Source of the DNA: Crambe crambe
Lineage: Eukaryota > Porifera > Demospongiae > Poecilosclerida > Crambeidae
Length of the DNA stretch: 64,000 nt
Direction: 5' to 3'
Assembly (NCBI GenBank): GCA_963924555.1
Contig: OZ004582.1
Location: 6,820,001 to 6,884,000, forward strand
Made by a program: the position numbers and the translations under genes. The notes below the pieces were generated by a model. The model was given only the letters and a program-made list of their open reading frames with translations, searched no databases and had not been told where the DNA came from. Of this stretch, positions 10,830 through 23,300 are shown piece after piece. How positions within the stretch are numbered: position 1 is the first letter of the stretch; the number at the start of each line of letters is the position of its first letter.

Positions 10830-11291
10830 TAAAGAAAATGAACAAAAGTCAATTTTAGAACTCGTTTTTTTTCTTATGTTAGCGAATGAATTATTGGTTT
10901 TTGAACATTCTCCTCTCTTCTTTGTAGATGTAATAATTCACTGTAGCCTTCTGAGAACCTGTAGAGTAAGGGTAGAAGAGAAAGAAGAGTTTTTAGTTCA
11001 TACAGTCTTATGACCTTTGACCCGCCATCCCTACTTAGAGAGTGCTAGCGCACTCTCTGATAAAGAAAAAGAACAAAAGTCAATTTTAGACATCGTTTTT
11101 TTCTTATGTTAGCGAATGAATTTTTGGTTTTGGAACATTCTCCTCTCTTCTTTGTAGATGTAATAATTCACTGTAGCCTTCTGAGAACCTGTAGAGTAAG
11201 GGTAGAAGAGAAAGAAGAGTTTTTAGTTTATACAGTCTTATGACCTTTGACCCGCTATCCCTACTTAGAGAGTGCTAGCGCACTCTCTGAT
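10830..11291. repeat. Tandem duplication, 2 x 231 bp
   Basis: Two nearly identical copies (10830-11060, 11061-11291), each ending in the small palindrome AGAGAGTGCTAGCGCACTCTCT. No coding potential is evident. Confidence 0.92.
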
Positions 11292-11929
11292 AGCTACATG
11301 TATGAGTATCCAAACATCTGTATTATAGAAAATTTCCTAGAAGACTGGGAGCAATAAACACTCAGCAGCTCATTAACTACAACAAAGCTATACAGCCTTT
11401 TTTCATTTAGATTCCTCGAATAAATCAAACTCCCTATGCAATACTTCACTGATGATGACAAAATCGGTGCATGGTGTCCCTCAACTGAGGCTTGCCATGA
11501 TGTTCCCTGTGTGCTATCCAAAACATGACATCTAAGTCTTTACTCAAGCCATGTTTGTCACCCAACATACAACTTTCAAGCTGAACAAGAATAGGTATCC
11601 AACCGATGTTACAATGTTGGTACTAACTGCATGCATATCCACTTTTCCATAAACGGAGAAGGTGGTCATCAGTAAGTTGATTAATTCCTAGTATAATAAC
11701 ATAATAGCTACGTATAATACGTTTAATCTCATTTATAAACTTTTGAACATGAAAATGAATGGCAAACTCTTAATGGATGACTGATCTTTATTCCTTTCTA
11801 ATGGTGTAGAACTGAAATCTGTTTTTTTTTTGTTTTGTTTTGTTTTTTTGGATGAAGCAACACCCCCTTTTGTGGGTTGAGTAGAATCTAACTCTGGTTT
11901 AGCATAATATATTATAGTAGCGTAAGTCC
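11292..11929. other. No gene recognised
   Basis: AT-rich sequence. A 75-codon open frame on the minus strand (11294-11521) has no recognisable domain. A T/G run lies at 11822-11850. Confidence 0.4.
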
Positions 11930-12683
11930 TCGATTATCGATTATCGACCGTCGCAGCAAGCACCAATTATCGGCTACTTAGTATACGGAAAGTCTGCGGT
12001 AGTAAACGGAGTCTAAGAAAATGGCTGCATTGAAAAATATTTACAAGCTCTAGAGAGAAAACAGGACTTCAACAGCACGTATTTATCAACTGCAGCATGA
12101 AAGTAAGTTACTAGCTCATGTTACCCATCGCCATGACTCTGGACGATCGCTTAAAAGGTACGAAAGCTATCGACTTAAAGTCAAAGTTGGTACTTCTTTA
12201 GTGAGAACTGTACGGATAGGAATATGAAACACAGACCAATGTCTGGCCGGACATAGTATCATCTGAATCCAACGAAAAGGAGAGCTTCTGCAGCAGTTCC
12301 ATTCCACTGTTAAACTATGAAGCAGTTTATGGTAGAAATGCTTCGTTCATTTTATATAATTTGTTATGGTGATGTAGTATAAAAGTATCCTTTTTAGGGC
12401 CCTAACATGTAGTGGAGCAAAAGTGAAAGAAAAGAATGGAACAGATGATGATTGATATTATGATTTTCAATGGGTGGCTGAAAATTGGTGTCGGTGGTCG
12501 ATCAATGATTTTTTAGTTGACGTAGTAGATTCAGCATACCGAAAATTTCTATCAAATAATTTATATGACGTTATAGAGGATGAATTGATCTTTCCTATGG
12601 TTGTTGTTTGAGACTTTGACGATCATCGGTGAGGGAAATATGGTGCGAGGGGCAAAGTACGGTCGATAATCGAGGACTTACGC
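11930..12683. mobile_element. 754-bp DNA transposon, TA target duplication
   Basis: Terminal inverted repeats GCGTAAGTCCTCGATTATCG (left) and complement (right, 12664-12683) are flanked by TA on both sides. The end sequence and TA duplication fit a pogo/Tigger-like or other Tc1/mariner-type non-autonomous element. Internal frames are short; ATGGCTGCATTGAAAAATAT at about 12020 could be the start of a decayed gene. Confidence 0.8.
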
Positions 12684-12734
12684 TATTAGCTAATGAAATT
12701 TAATATAGGTAGATCTATAGCTAACTTTGTCTTT

Positions 12735-13020
12735 CATTGAAGAGTTTTAACTTCAAATGACCTTTCCATCTTTCTTGATATGTGTTAGTGCCAATACATT
12801 CTGCTACCTCATAAGGGCCAAACCAGTTAGGTGCCATTTTGTCCCCCTTTTTAGACCTTATTCTTCATGTTCCTTGCTAAAACAAATAATCCTTCCAGGT
12901 GGATCTGTTATAATGCTTCTTTTGCTTTTCTTGGGCTGCTTTCACATTACTCTTCACCTGAACATCCAACTGGCTCCTTAGCTGTACCATCATCTTGACC
13001 CGATCTTCTAAGTCAACAAC
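12735..13020 (-). pseudogene. Retroelement integrase-like C-terminal fragment
   Basis: The minus strand reads KAAQEKQKKHYNRST, a break, then GDKMAPNWFGPYEVAECIG. This is the pattern seen after the catalytic core of Ty3/gypsy-type or transposon-borne integrases (a basic helix, then a small SH3-like fold with W-x-GPY/F). At least one frame change and a stop separate the two parts. No integrase core, reverse transcriptase or LTR is visible nearby. A relic. Confidence 0.65.
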
Positions 13021-13530
13021 TATTTTATGCTTATAATTATAGCTACACAATGACTACCTTATCATCTCCAACTTTTACCAACTGTTTCATATTCTTTTCA
13101 AATCTTGATCTCCATCATCTCCCTGCATGGACATGCAGTTATGGGAGGGTGCCCTTCTGTCATTCCCCCCTGATAATCGTGTCTCTTCCATGCACCAAAA
13201 TAATTGAGTACTTCAGCTCCACCTTCATCATTCTTGTCTTCATCTAAATCACCTCCTTGTATAATATTAATTTTTAAATTTTAAATTACAAACTATAGCT
13301 ATAATATAAGCTAAGAGCTATGCTATTGTCTTCCCTGGCCAATTCCGCAGTACAACTGCAGTCATAACTCGTCACAGTGACGTGGGTGACATCATACTGC
13401 ATCATCAACTAGCTGCTCAAATTTTTAAGGCAGCTGGCCATTATGGCCAACCACTTAACTTTGGCATTTGTTTGGTTGGTCATAAAGTAAAAGCAATGAA
13501 AAATACTGAAGTACTATTAAACCCTCAGCA

Positions 13531-13586
<56 letters not shown>

Positions 13587-14332
13587 TAATTGCTCAGCAC
13601 AGAAGATAATTAGCTAGCTACACTGTTGTTAGAGGCTGACACCCTCTAGCTAACAGTGGACCCAGTGCTACTAGAACTTCAAATACCGATTTTGCATACA
13701 CAATCAAAACTCTATCAGCACATTATTTGACACACTTTAATCTTCACATACTTGACTCTGAGATCATTAGGCTAAATATAAGACTCTGATATAGTTGGTC
13801 CTATTAGTCTGGACTATTTTTGATTCTGACTAAAGTGATTCTTTTCTGATTCTCTTGTTTTTGGCGCCAGGCGTCTGGGTAGAACCTATTTATTGTGCAG
13901 AGACAATCTAATAACTGTCTACATTTTCATTTGGATCAGTTGCATTTTCCACACTTATTTTGTTGAGGATATGAGTCAATAAACAAACTAGCTAGCTAGC
14001 TAAATTTTCCCCCTAGCTCAAATTCTAGATATGCCTCTAAATGCTACACTTTAAAAGTGAAACTGTTTACATTATAATATGTAAACATCGTATAGCTATA
14101 TCTTATTAATATCATCTAAGGCCTCAATCAGGCCATTGATCAAAACCCATCAACCAATTTGATACTGATTTTTATAATTAGCTACAGTATTGAGAATAAT
14201 AGAGAAGTAGCTAGCTAGCATAATTTACATTAAATTTTGATGCTGATTTTAAAAAAAGTAGTATAAGTTATAACTTAAGCATTAGCTGATAGCTAGCTAA
14301 AAGTCGATTTATATTACCGACTACACAGCTAG
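13021..14332. other. Downstream flank of the HELZ2-like gene; edge of the segmental duplication
   Basis: No gene seen. From about 13330 the sequence matches the region from about 31078 (CATAACTCGTCACAGTGACG), so this is the downstream edge of the duplicated block. It includes a (GT)n microsatellite at 13533-13585. Confidence 0.6.
13533..13585. repeat. (GT)n microsatellite, about 26 repeats
   Basis: Uninterrupted GT dinucleotides. Confidence 0.97.
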
Positions 14333-17300
14333 CTACAATGACACTTTTATAGGGAAATGAGCACTGTCCACAACACATTTCTTCTCTTCATAATGTTTCA
14401 GCAGATGATACCATGTATTAGGGTCATATTTCAGCAGCATCTTATTCCCTATATTATGGCAAAATAATTATATCTTATCCCTATAGGAAAAAAAAAATTA
14501 GCTAACTAGGTTTTCAGGGAATGAGATTTTATTCAAGGGGACAGCTCAATATTAGCTACTCCCTCCCCCCAACTTTTTGGGAAGGGGGTGTGTACGGGGA
14601 GGGGCTTTGTTTCTCCACTTTTAACATGGCATAATTAGCACTGATACCTATGGCAAATGGGGTGACTATAAGCAAACCTAAAAATTTGCCCCATGTAGCT
14701 ACTCCTGAGTGTATGAATCAGAGGTCTGTACATAACTCACCAATAATGATGAGGCCATATTTGCTCCTTGTGATGCCTACATTGATCTGATGTGGATCAG
14801 TGATGAAGCCAAGGTTTTCCCTCCGCCACTTGGAGTCTGCCCACACGTAGTGAGGATTTTTGATCTCCTCTATGGGTTGAGAGCGCACAGTAGAGAGGAT
14901 GACAATACCATATTCATTCCCTTCATTTTTAAATCCATCATAATCATGCAATGTTTCAGAATTTGGAAAAATTAATGATTATAATAGCTAGCTGCAACCA
15001 TAAGAATAGCCATACGACTATCAGAATGATGAGCCCTAGCCCTAGCCCTAGCCCTATAAAACAGTGGGTAATTCCGTATTGTTCAAATAATTATTTCTGA
15101 AACTACTGAGACTTCTGAGCTCAATGTTAGAGGATATAATAGAATTATTAAGCTCGAGGAGTTTCGACCCTTCGGAATAGCCCCGCCATTTGGAATAGCC
15201 CCGCTTTGCCTTAGTTAAACCATCAGAATAGTTACAGCTAGCTACAACTATTACCTTGCAGGTGTGATGCATATCTCATTATGGGATTCAAACACTAACT
15301 AAAGCCATGCACCACAGTATGAGAAGTACCATAATTTTGCTGTTAAAATAATGCTAACAGCTATATACATAGCCTACTGATCACACATTTCGGTGTAAAT
15401 AATTTTCTGCTAGTGTACAAAATTAATTTCAAATTGAAATAGATGGTAGTTAACTCAATAAAAAAAAAGCAAAATAACAAATAGTTGAGTCATGCAATTT
15501 TTTGATTGCTACCATTCCTGGGCCACTACTAACCTTGGCTCTCGGTGATGGATGAAACTTTGAGTCCTTTGAGTCTTCCAGTCAACTTTTCTCGGATTTT
15601 ACTCCTTTGAGCAGAGTAAGGGGTAAGAACTGCCATTTGTTCCAACTCTACCTTGTGTCTTTTATGAAGAACTCTAGCAATTTCAACCTACAATAGTATG
15701 AAGTTATTAATGTGCATGCAATCAGTGGAACCTCTTATGACACTCAGAAAGAGGACAAACCTCTCGATAGGGACAATCTTTATTATCAAAATAACCTCTC
15801 TACAAATGCTAGGTCCCAAGTATGTCCATTATTTGGAGGTTCCATTGAAAAATTTGATCATGGAGACAGCTTCAATTGTCAAGTGACCACCAGTCGAAGG
15901 ATTATACAAGTGACCACTAGAAGAAGTTAGCGAAATGAAGGTGGCTGAATTATACCAGTGACTGCTATAATTGGCAAGTGTAGTGAGCTTACCCCCTATC
16001 TATGCAAATTGAGATTTTGTTTATCCCACAAATGAAACATGCCCACAATATTTAGCAACAAACAGTTACTTTCTAAAGCATTCTGTCATAATAGAGGGGC
16101 TAAGTAATAGATAAAGCATGTGCGTGAGGTTTCTGGTTGATTTAGTGCACTGTAACCCGAGGGATGGTGCACTAAATCAACCAGAAATCGAGTGTGCATG
16201 CTTTATCTATTTTAGATCCCGTTGCGCATGCGCGTAGCTACTGTAGTCCATAGTTACAAACATCGTTTGCTATTAGCTAGCTCATTGCTGTGTCTCCACT
16301 TCTTTCTTGAGTTGTGAAATGGCGGAAAGAATAGTCCACGTACCTGCTGACATAATGCTCCTGTTACAGCTATCTATAAATTGGGATACTTCGAGCATGA
16401 AGGATATAAGTAACTTTTGTGCCTGCCCAGTCCGAAGATCAAAAAGGCAGCATGCGAAACATCAGCTTGAGCTAGAACGTTCTGTTTTTTATACTAGCTA
16501 TTTTTAGAAAAGCTTGTTGGGTTTGAAACGTGGAATTTTAATGTTATTCATTGACCACGTTGCATGTTAATAATCACATGATATTCATAACATTTCAAAC
16601 CTAACAAGCTTTTCAGAGAGTATAGCAGCCAGCATAAAAGACAGAAGTTCAAGCTGTCTTACAGCATTCAGCATAAACAATCGTAGCCTGGGGATGCAAA
16701 AAATTAGTGCACTCCTACAGAATTAATGCACACTTGCCACATAGCAACCACATAGCAATGGGATCCAAGTGGATTGTAGGTGAAGTGCTTGTGGTAAGCA
16801 TTATACAGCCTCCTGTGTGTGCAGCTGACAGCAATATCTTAGCCTAAGAAGTTAAAGTACAAATGACTTTCACCAACTGCTTCATTCGCCAATTGAATAT
16901 GTTACATGAACATATTTATAGGACAGGTTTTACTGTACTATGTATATCAATTGAATTTCATCGAATTCTTGGCTTACTACTTTATTGATTTCTTCCTGAT
17001 TGAATTTGGACTCGATGCCAATTTTATCGGCTCCTTCCCGCCTTCCTGTCAAGTCCTCTTCCTCTGTCCCCACTGTATTCACAAATACAATTGGACAGTT
17101 TTTCTGGGGCCAAAAGCCGTCCAGTTTAGCTTCATGATTTGTGCGGTTCTTAATAGAATCATCAGTCTCCAATTGGTTACCATAGAAGTGTTTAGATGGG
17201 AATGCACATATGGCTTCATGCTGCATATAATTATATATCAAGAATGAAAGGATAGAAATGGCATTAACAGATCTAATCACAGCAAAGGAGTAGCCTCAAA

Positions 17301-20300
17301 CCCAGCCTCTCTTTTCCTTTTTTGGGGGGGGGAGAGAGCCTGGTATCCACTGTTTGCGCATGCGCCAGTTTTTCCCAGAAATCTGGGAATCAGGATATCA
17401 CTTGGATATTTCTGCTACACGATCGTCATAATTAATGGGCGCGGTTGCACAACTATTAATGCTGCATGCTAGCTATAGTTTTACTCGTGCTCCTTTGCTG
17501 CTGCTCTTCATTTCTCCTTGGAGGAACTTGGCATTCCCGAAGAAGGAACAACACACACTGCTGTCAAGGCAGTCTATGATGGGAAGGATGTTTCTGTTTG
17601 TCTACCAAACCGGTTATAGAAAGATCTGTTCTACCAGACTCTCCCCTTCATGATGATGCTGGCGAAGCGTAGTGCAGTACTGGTTGCCTCTCCACTAGTT
17701 GCTCTGATCATAGATGTAGATGATATATGCTCTGATAATCGACCAACGATGTTTTGGCCAGTATTACCTCACCACATCTGCCAGTCTTAGAACAGATAGC
17801 CTTCTCTTCTGTGCCCCTGAAGCCCTTGTTACTTCTGATGCCCCGGAGGATCTAAGAATTCTCGGAATAATACGACATCATGCTAGTCTAATATCATGCA
17901 TGAGATTGTTAGCACTTCTCGACGTCAAAACTTATCATCACATGCGCGTATATAATTCAAAAATTGGCGCATGTGCAAACAGTGGATACCAGGCTCTCTT
18001 TTTCCCCATCCCCCCAAAAAGGAAAAAAGAGACTGGGTTCGAGGCTAAGCAATTAAAGGAGTTGTGAGATATTGTCATTTAAGGTCATGTATCACATGAT
18101 CATATTGAGACCTCATTATGCTTGTCATGTGATGTTCAGTATCTAATCATAATAGTTCTTTAATCTAGGCCAGCTTGTGCCACATTTGGTGACCCTGCCA
18201 GTAGTATTGTTGCTGTTATTTTTATTCTCCCACACACATAATTTAGAGGTGAGTCAATGCATACTTATATTGTGGGGTAAAAATTTTGAAAAAAGAAGAA
18301 GATGGTCTATACTTAAATTTTTCACAATTATATAATTTAGCTATATCTTAACTGCTTTAACTAGTGAACAATGCCTACCATTCTGTACTGTATCTTCAAA
18401 GTGTAAGTGTATCTTTCACCATAATTCTCTGCATATCTTTCAAACAGGGACGTAGAGAGGCCACACTCCTTTGCTCGTTGATATTTAATCACAGGCTGCA
18501 GCTGCTTATGGTCACCAATCAGAACTGCATGCTCACAAAGACTTATGGGCACTATAGTTTCCGGCTCATATGCCATTCCACATTCATCAATGATGCACTG
18601 ACGTGGAGAGAGATTCTTCCTCACTCGGATGCCTGATGCCTCATTACAGGTGCAAAGAACTACATCAAACTTCCCCTTCTTGAAAATTTCTTCTTCTGCC
18701 CTCATGACTACTTTCCTATATTCATTGCACAGCACCCCTGATGCAATTTCTCCCCGTTTTTTTGTCGATTTAAATTCATCATCAAGATTCCTGACATTTT
18801 TGAATATTTGATCGCTTCTTTTTTCATCTCGTATCATGTGATGCAAAGAGTAAGCCTTTGCCCATTCAGGACAATGAGTGGTTGATATTTGGTCATCACC
18901 AGAATTAGGCCCTGAATAGTCATTTCTCTCAACTGCCCTGCTATAGATTCTCAGAATACTCAAGTCTTTATCCTTTCCTTTATCAGAACTTAGCAGGTGA
19001 TGAAATTTTTCTGAAATAACAAAATTAAATGACTATTTGATTGGCAAGCCCCCCAAGATATATTTGCACATCGTCGCAATGAGAGCATGCACGTATTTGC
19101 TGTGGAGACAGAATTGAAGATGCAAGATACATGCACTTTTGAGACAGGAGTACGTTAATTGCAAATTGAATATTATGTTACACTAACATACCCTATTTTT
19201 TAAATTTATCTAGTAGCTACATACCAAAAACTACATCGACTGATTTGTTTGAGGGTCCACAGTAGAGAACACATCCTGAATTGTGAAGATTTCTGTTGGA
19301 CTTGGCCAATGCATATGCAATGTGTGCTCCAGTTTCACTCTTTCCTGTTCCTGTATAATTATATAAACATTATTTTCACCCCAATATAATATTTGCCATA
19401 CCGTTACAGGGGGATCTGCTACATATTATAGGACAGTCTCATACCTCAATGGGCTTGTTTGCTACGCTATAGAAGAATTCGCTACACATTATAGCTAGCT
19501 AGTTAAGGTGTTTCACCGACAATCTCATTCCTAAAATAATATGTAGCTACATTAGTCCAATGCTTGTATTATAGCTACTAATTATTATGGCTATAATAGT
19601 GGGTTATTTTCGAGGGGTAAAAATTTAGTGGTTTTCATGGATAGCCTAAATTAACTCACGAATAATATATCACACGTGCAAGAAATCATCCACACACCCA
19701 CACATACGTAGTAGCTAGCTAGTTCTAGATCATTGCAGTATAAAAAAAGAGGCTTTATTTTCCAATACTTTATGTAGGCATGAAGTCACTTGTCTTCTGT
19801 ATCCCCTAGGCCCCCTTTCAAGGTTTTTTCTCTGTGTAGTTTCAGCAAATTTGCTTGTGAAGAAATTTGCTATGGAAGATTGTCCATAAGGTGCATATCA
19901 ATCCACATACTCCATGTCTTTTACCTCGAATGAGCTAGAGTCACAACTTCTCACTTCCATAGCACAGGCACATTTAAGCTTAACCATGGATGGTCAAGAT
20001 AGTGCCCATGGCATACTGTGTATGCCCTGACTGACCATCCACAAAAATTTAACCATAAATAATATTTTCCAAAAAAATACGAAATTTTTACCCCCCGAAA
20101 ATAACCTAGTATTAATAGCTGCTGTACTTAACGTTTCAATTTTAGTTTACCCAAACTTAATAACCTGGTGGTCCTTGAATTTGCTGAAATCGTGTTTTGA
20201 GTGCCTTAGACATGGCTTCCTTTTGATGCGCATTCAGTACCTTTGAGTTAGACGCATTCATGACCTTTGAGTTAGGTGTGGTTTGACTCCATTCTGATAT

Positions 20301-23300
20301 TGACTGAACACACACATCATTTGCTATAACAGTCTGTATTGACTGTCTATAATGCACATCAAGATCTGTGTAATAGATTTTTAAAATATCTAATGAATGA
20401 GCAATATTATTTGTACAGCTAAGAAGCTGTTTCAATGCGAACCTTGGATTGCTTGTAAATCTGGACGATTAACTGCAACAGCCTGGGATAACTGACTTGA
20501 TCCTTCATCAATCAGTGCCAGCAACCCCCCAAATACTCTCCTATATACATTTAATCAATGGTAATAATCCCAGTAATAATTGTTGCATACCTGTAGGAAG
20601 TTGTTAGAGGAATCACCTGCACCTGACAGGTACTATCTCTAGATTGTAGTACCTCTTTCATAGCTTTTGACACATATCTATTCATAATATTATGTCCTAC
20701 AGGCTCCATCGATACAGTTTTGGGACTTTCACCTTCAATGTTGTGGACTACAAAGTGAAATACAGCCCTTTGTGAGTGATGAGGATCACAGCCATACCTC
20801 ACACACAAAAGATCGCCTTTGGTTATTTTGAAAAATTCGTTACACTGACTAACAAATCTCTCTGAAAGAACCATTTTTATGGGTGCCCTGCAGACATAGC
20901 CCATTCCAGATCTTGTTGCTTCAAAGTTAGTCCAATTCAAGTGGACATCGTGAATAACCTTTATCATAGGTTGGCATTCCTTGATGGTATTTTCTGCAGC
21001 TTCGGCAAGCAGCACCTTCTTCCACAGATCAATGTACCCAGTTAAATTGCAATAGTTCACTTTGGAGGCTTGTGCAAGTGAAATATCAGAAAAATATTCG
21101 GCTGGGTAGGTATTATGCTGGACACAGATGAACAGGAGGGGTGAAATTTTCACAAGCTGAATAGCTGGAGATATTGAATGCCTTCTAAAAGATCCAGTCA
21201 ACCAAACTCGAAGGATGCTTGATTCTTTTAATGGCACCTTGATATAACAATCCATGAATGGAGAGTTAATATCTGGAGTCAAACTATCGACTTTAGTTGG
21301 TGAAGGAGGTAGAGAGATTTGTTGTAAAATATGCTTAATTTCATCCATATTAATTTTATCAGGATCATTAATGAACTCGTGTATCTTTACCCAAACTTCA
21401 GAGGGCACTTCAATGAATAAGCTCTGTTGGGAAGCCTTGAGAGTATATGCGAATAACTTGTGCCTCTTCAAGATTGAATTACTATAAACTTTGATAAAAG
21501 TATCTGAAGTTTCATCAATTGAACCTTTATATTTACTGATGGGTAAGGGTGGTGACTGCAGTAAGGATGCAACAAGGTCCTTCTTTAAAGAAGTAATGCG
21601 AACAGTCCATTGGTAATAATGGTCCATTTCTCTATTGGCTGAAAGATTAGAAATTTTGAGTCTCATTTCTTCAGTGTTACATAAACTCTTGAATTCGAGG
21701 TGATGAAACACTAGTTTAATTATCCCTTTCTGTACCATGCTGATAGATGCAGAATATACTTGACTATTTGACTTTAACATATCAGCAAGTTCTAATTTTT
21801 CTATCTCTTTTTCGAAATTAGACGAATTTTTTGACCTTTCATTTGCAAGAGTACAAAGTTCTAAGTGTTCTTCATGTGAAAATTCAAATCTTTGTGAAAC
21901 TTCTTTTAAACTTTCTAATAGAATTCTTTGTACCTGGAGATCAATGTATCGCCGTAAAGGAGATGTAAAGTGTGTGTATTTATCCAAACATAAACTGTGA
22001 TGACGATATGCCGAAGCATCAGTTTGATCCCTCTCTGTACTACAATATTCTGCAGGCTGGAACTTGGGGCAGATTTTTGAATGAGCACCTGCTAATTGTG
22101 GGTAAAGTCTGTCTGATGACAGTAAACTTATGAGGAGGGTTATGTTTTCATCATTTAAGGTTTTACGAATCTCTCCGAATATGTCAAAAGGTATGATTAA
22201 TGACTCACTATTAGACAGTGGTACTTTTGGTTTTGAATACCTTGAAAGACACAAAGAGTAATGTAGGATATTTTTACTTTCATCCACATATTCCTCGATT
22301 TCTTTTTCATTGGGTGGTTGCTGTCTCCTTAGGATAGCAGCATCTGGGTACAATGAGTGAATTTCTTCAGCTACTTTACTATTCGCCCATATCATTAATT
22401 CCTTCACCAGCAAGGGGGATTTCCAACATTTCATGTCCTCTGGTTTATCATAGTCATACATATGTGCTGCATGTGAGTCATGAAGCCGTCTTCGACGCAT
22501 GCCAACAGCTATATCATATGCCACCTTTATTGCTTCTTGTAGAGGAAGATCACTGTCTTGATCATTATTAATGGGTATGTCATCGACTATTAATCTATGA
22601 GCATTTTCATAAGTTAGCTGAAGGGCTGAACTGATTTGTGCTTGTTCAATTCGAGTATCTTCTAAATCATTCAAAATAGGTTTACCTGGTTGATCTCGGT
22701 CAATGGTGATTTTACAGGTGATGGATATCACATCTCTCAGTTTCCCTGGTCTCAGAGAAAGCTGGGATCTTTTCTCTTTTGGAAGCATATGCATTACTTT
22801 ATTTCCTTTCTTTCGACCATAGACAGAAATAAATTTGCTTTTAGCATATTTATCTTCAATTGAATCTCTTGCCACATGCTTAGCTACATTTATGATATGT
22901 ACCCCGATAAGATATTCTTGAGGTTTTCCTCCAGTGAGTCTCTTGACTGAAATGGCATCATCTAGGTTCATCGCTCCTTCAGGGTCTATGGTGAAAGGTT
23001 TTGACTGAAAATCATCATTTCTCATCATAGTATAATCACAACTATTCTGTGCTGTGGGTTCATTGTCATTGTAATGGACTCCATATTGAATTTTCAGCAA
23101 ATTCTCAGCCTCTGAAAAAGTGTATCCCTTGCGATAAGCACCAATGACTATTCCTAATGGATTTTTTTTTCTTTTCCCCCATCGTATATAACGCACAAGA
23201 AAAATCATCCTTTGTGCCTTAGATAATTTATAAATTTCTTTGATTTGGGGAACAGCAATTACTTTACTATCCAATTTAAGGGAATCCTCCTTAAATACCA

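Noticed and set aside
15033..15056. Interstitial telomere sequence
   Set aside because: The unit is CCCTAG, not CCCTAA, and there are only three to four copies.
18036..18046. tRNA B-box-like GGTTCGAGGCT
   Set aside because: Part of a transposon terminal repeat; no A box or cloverleaf around it.
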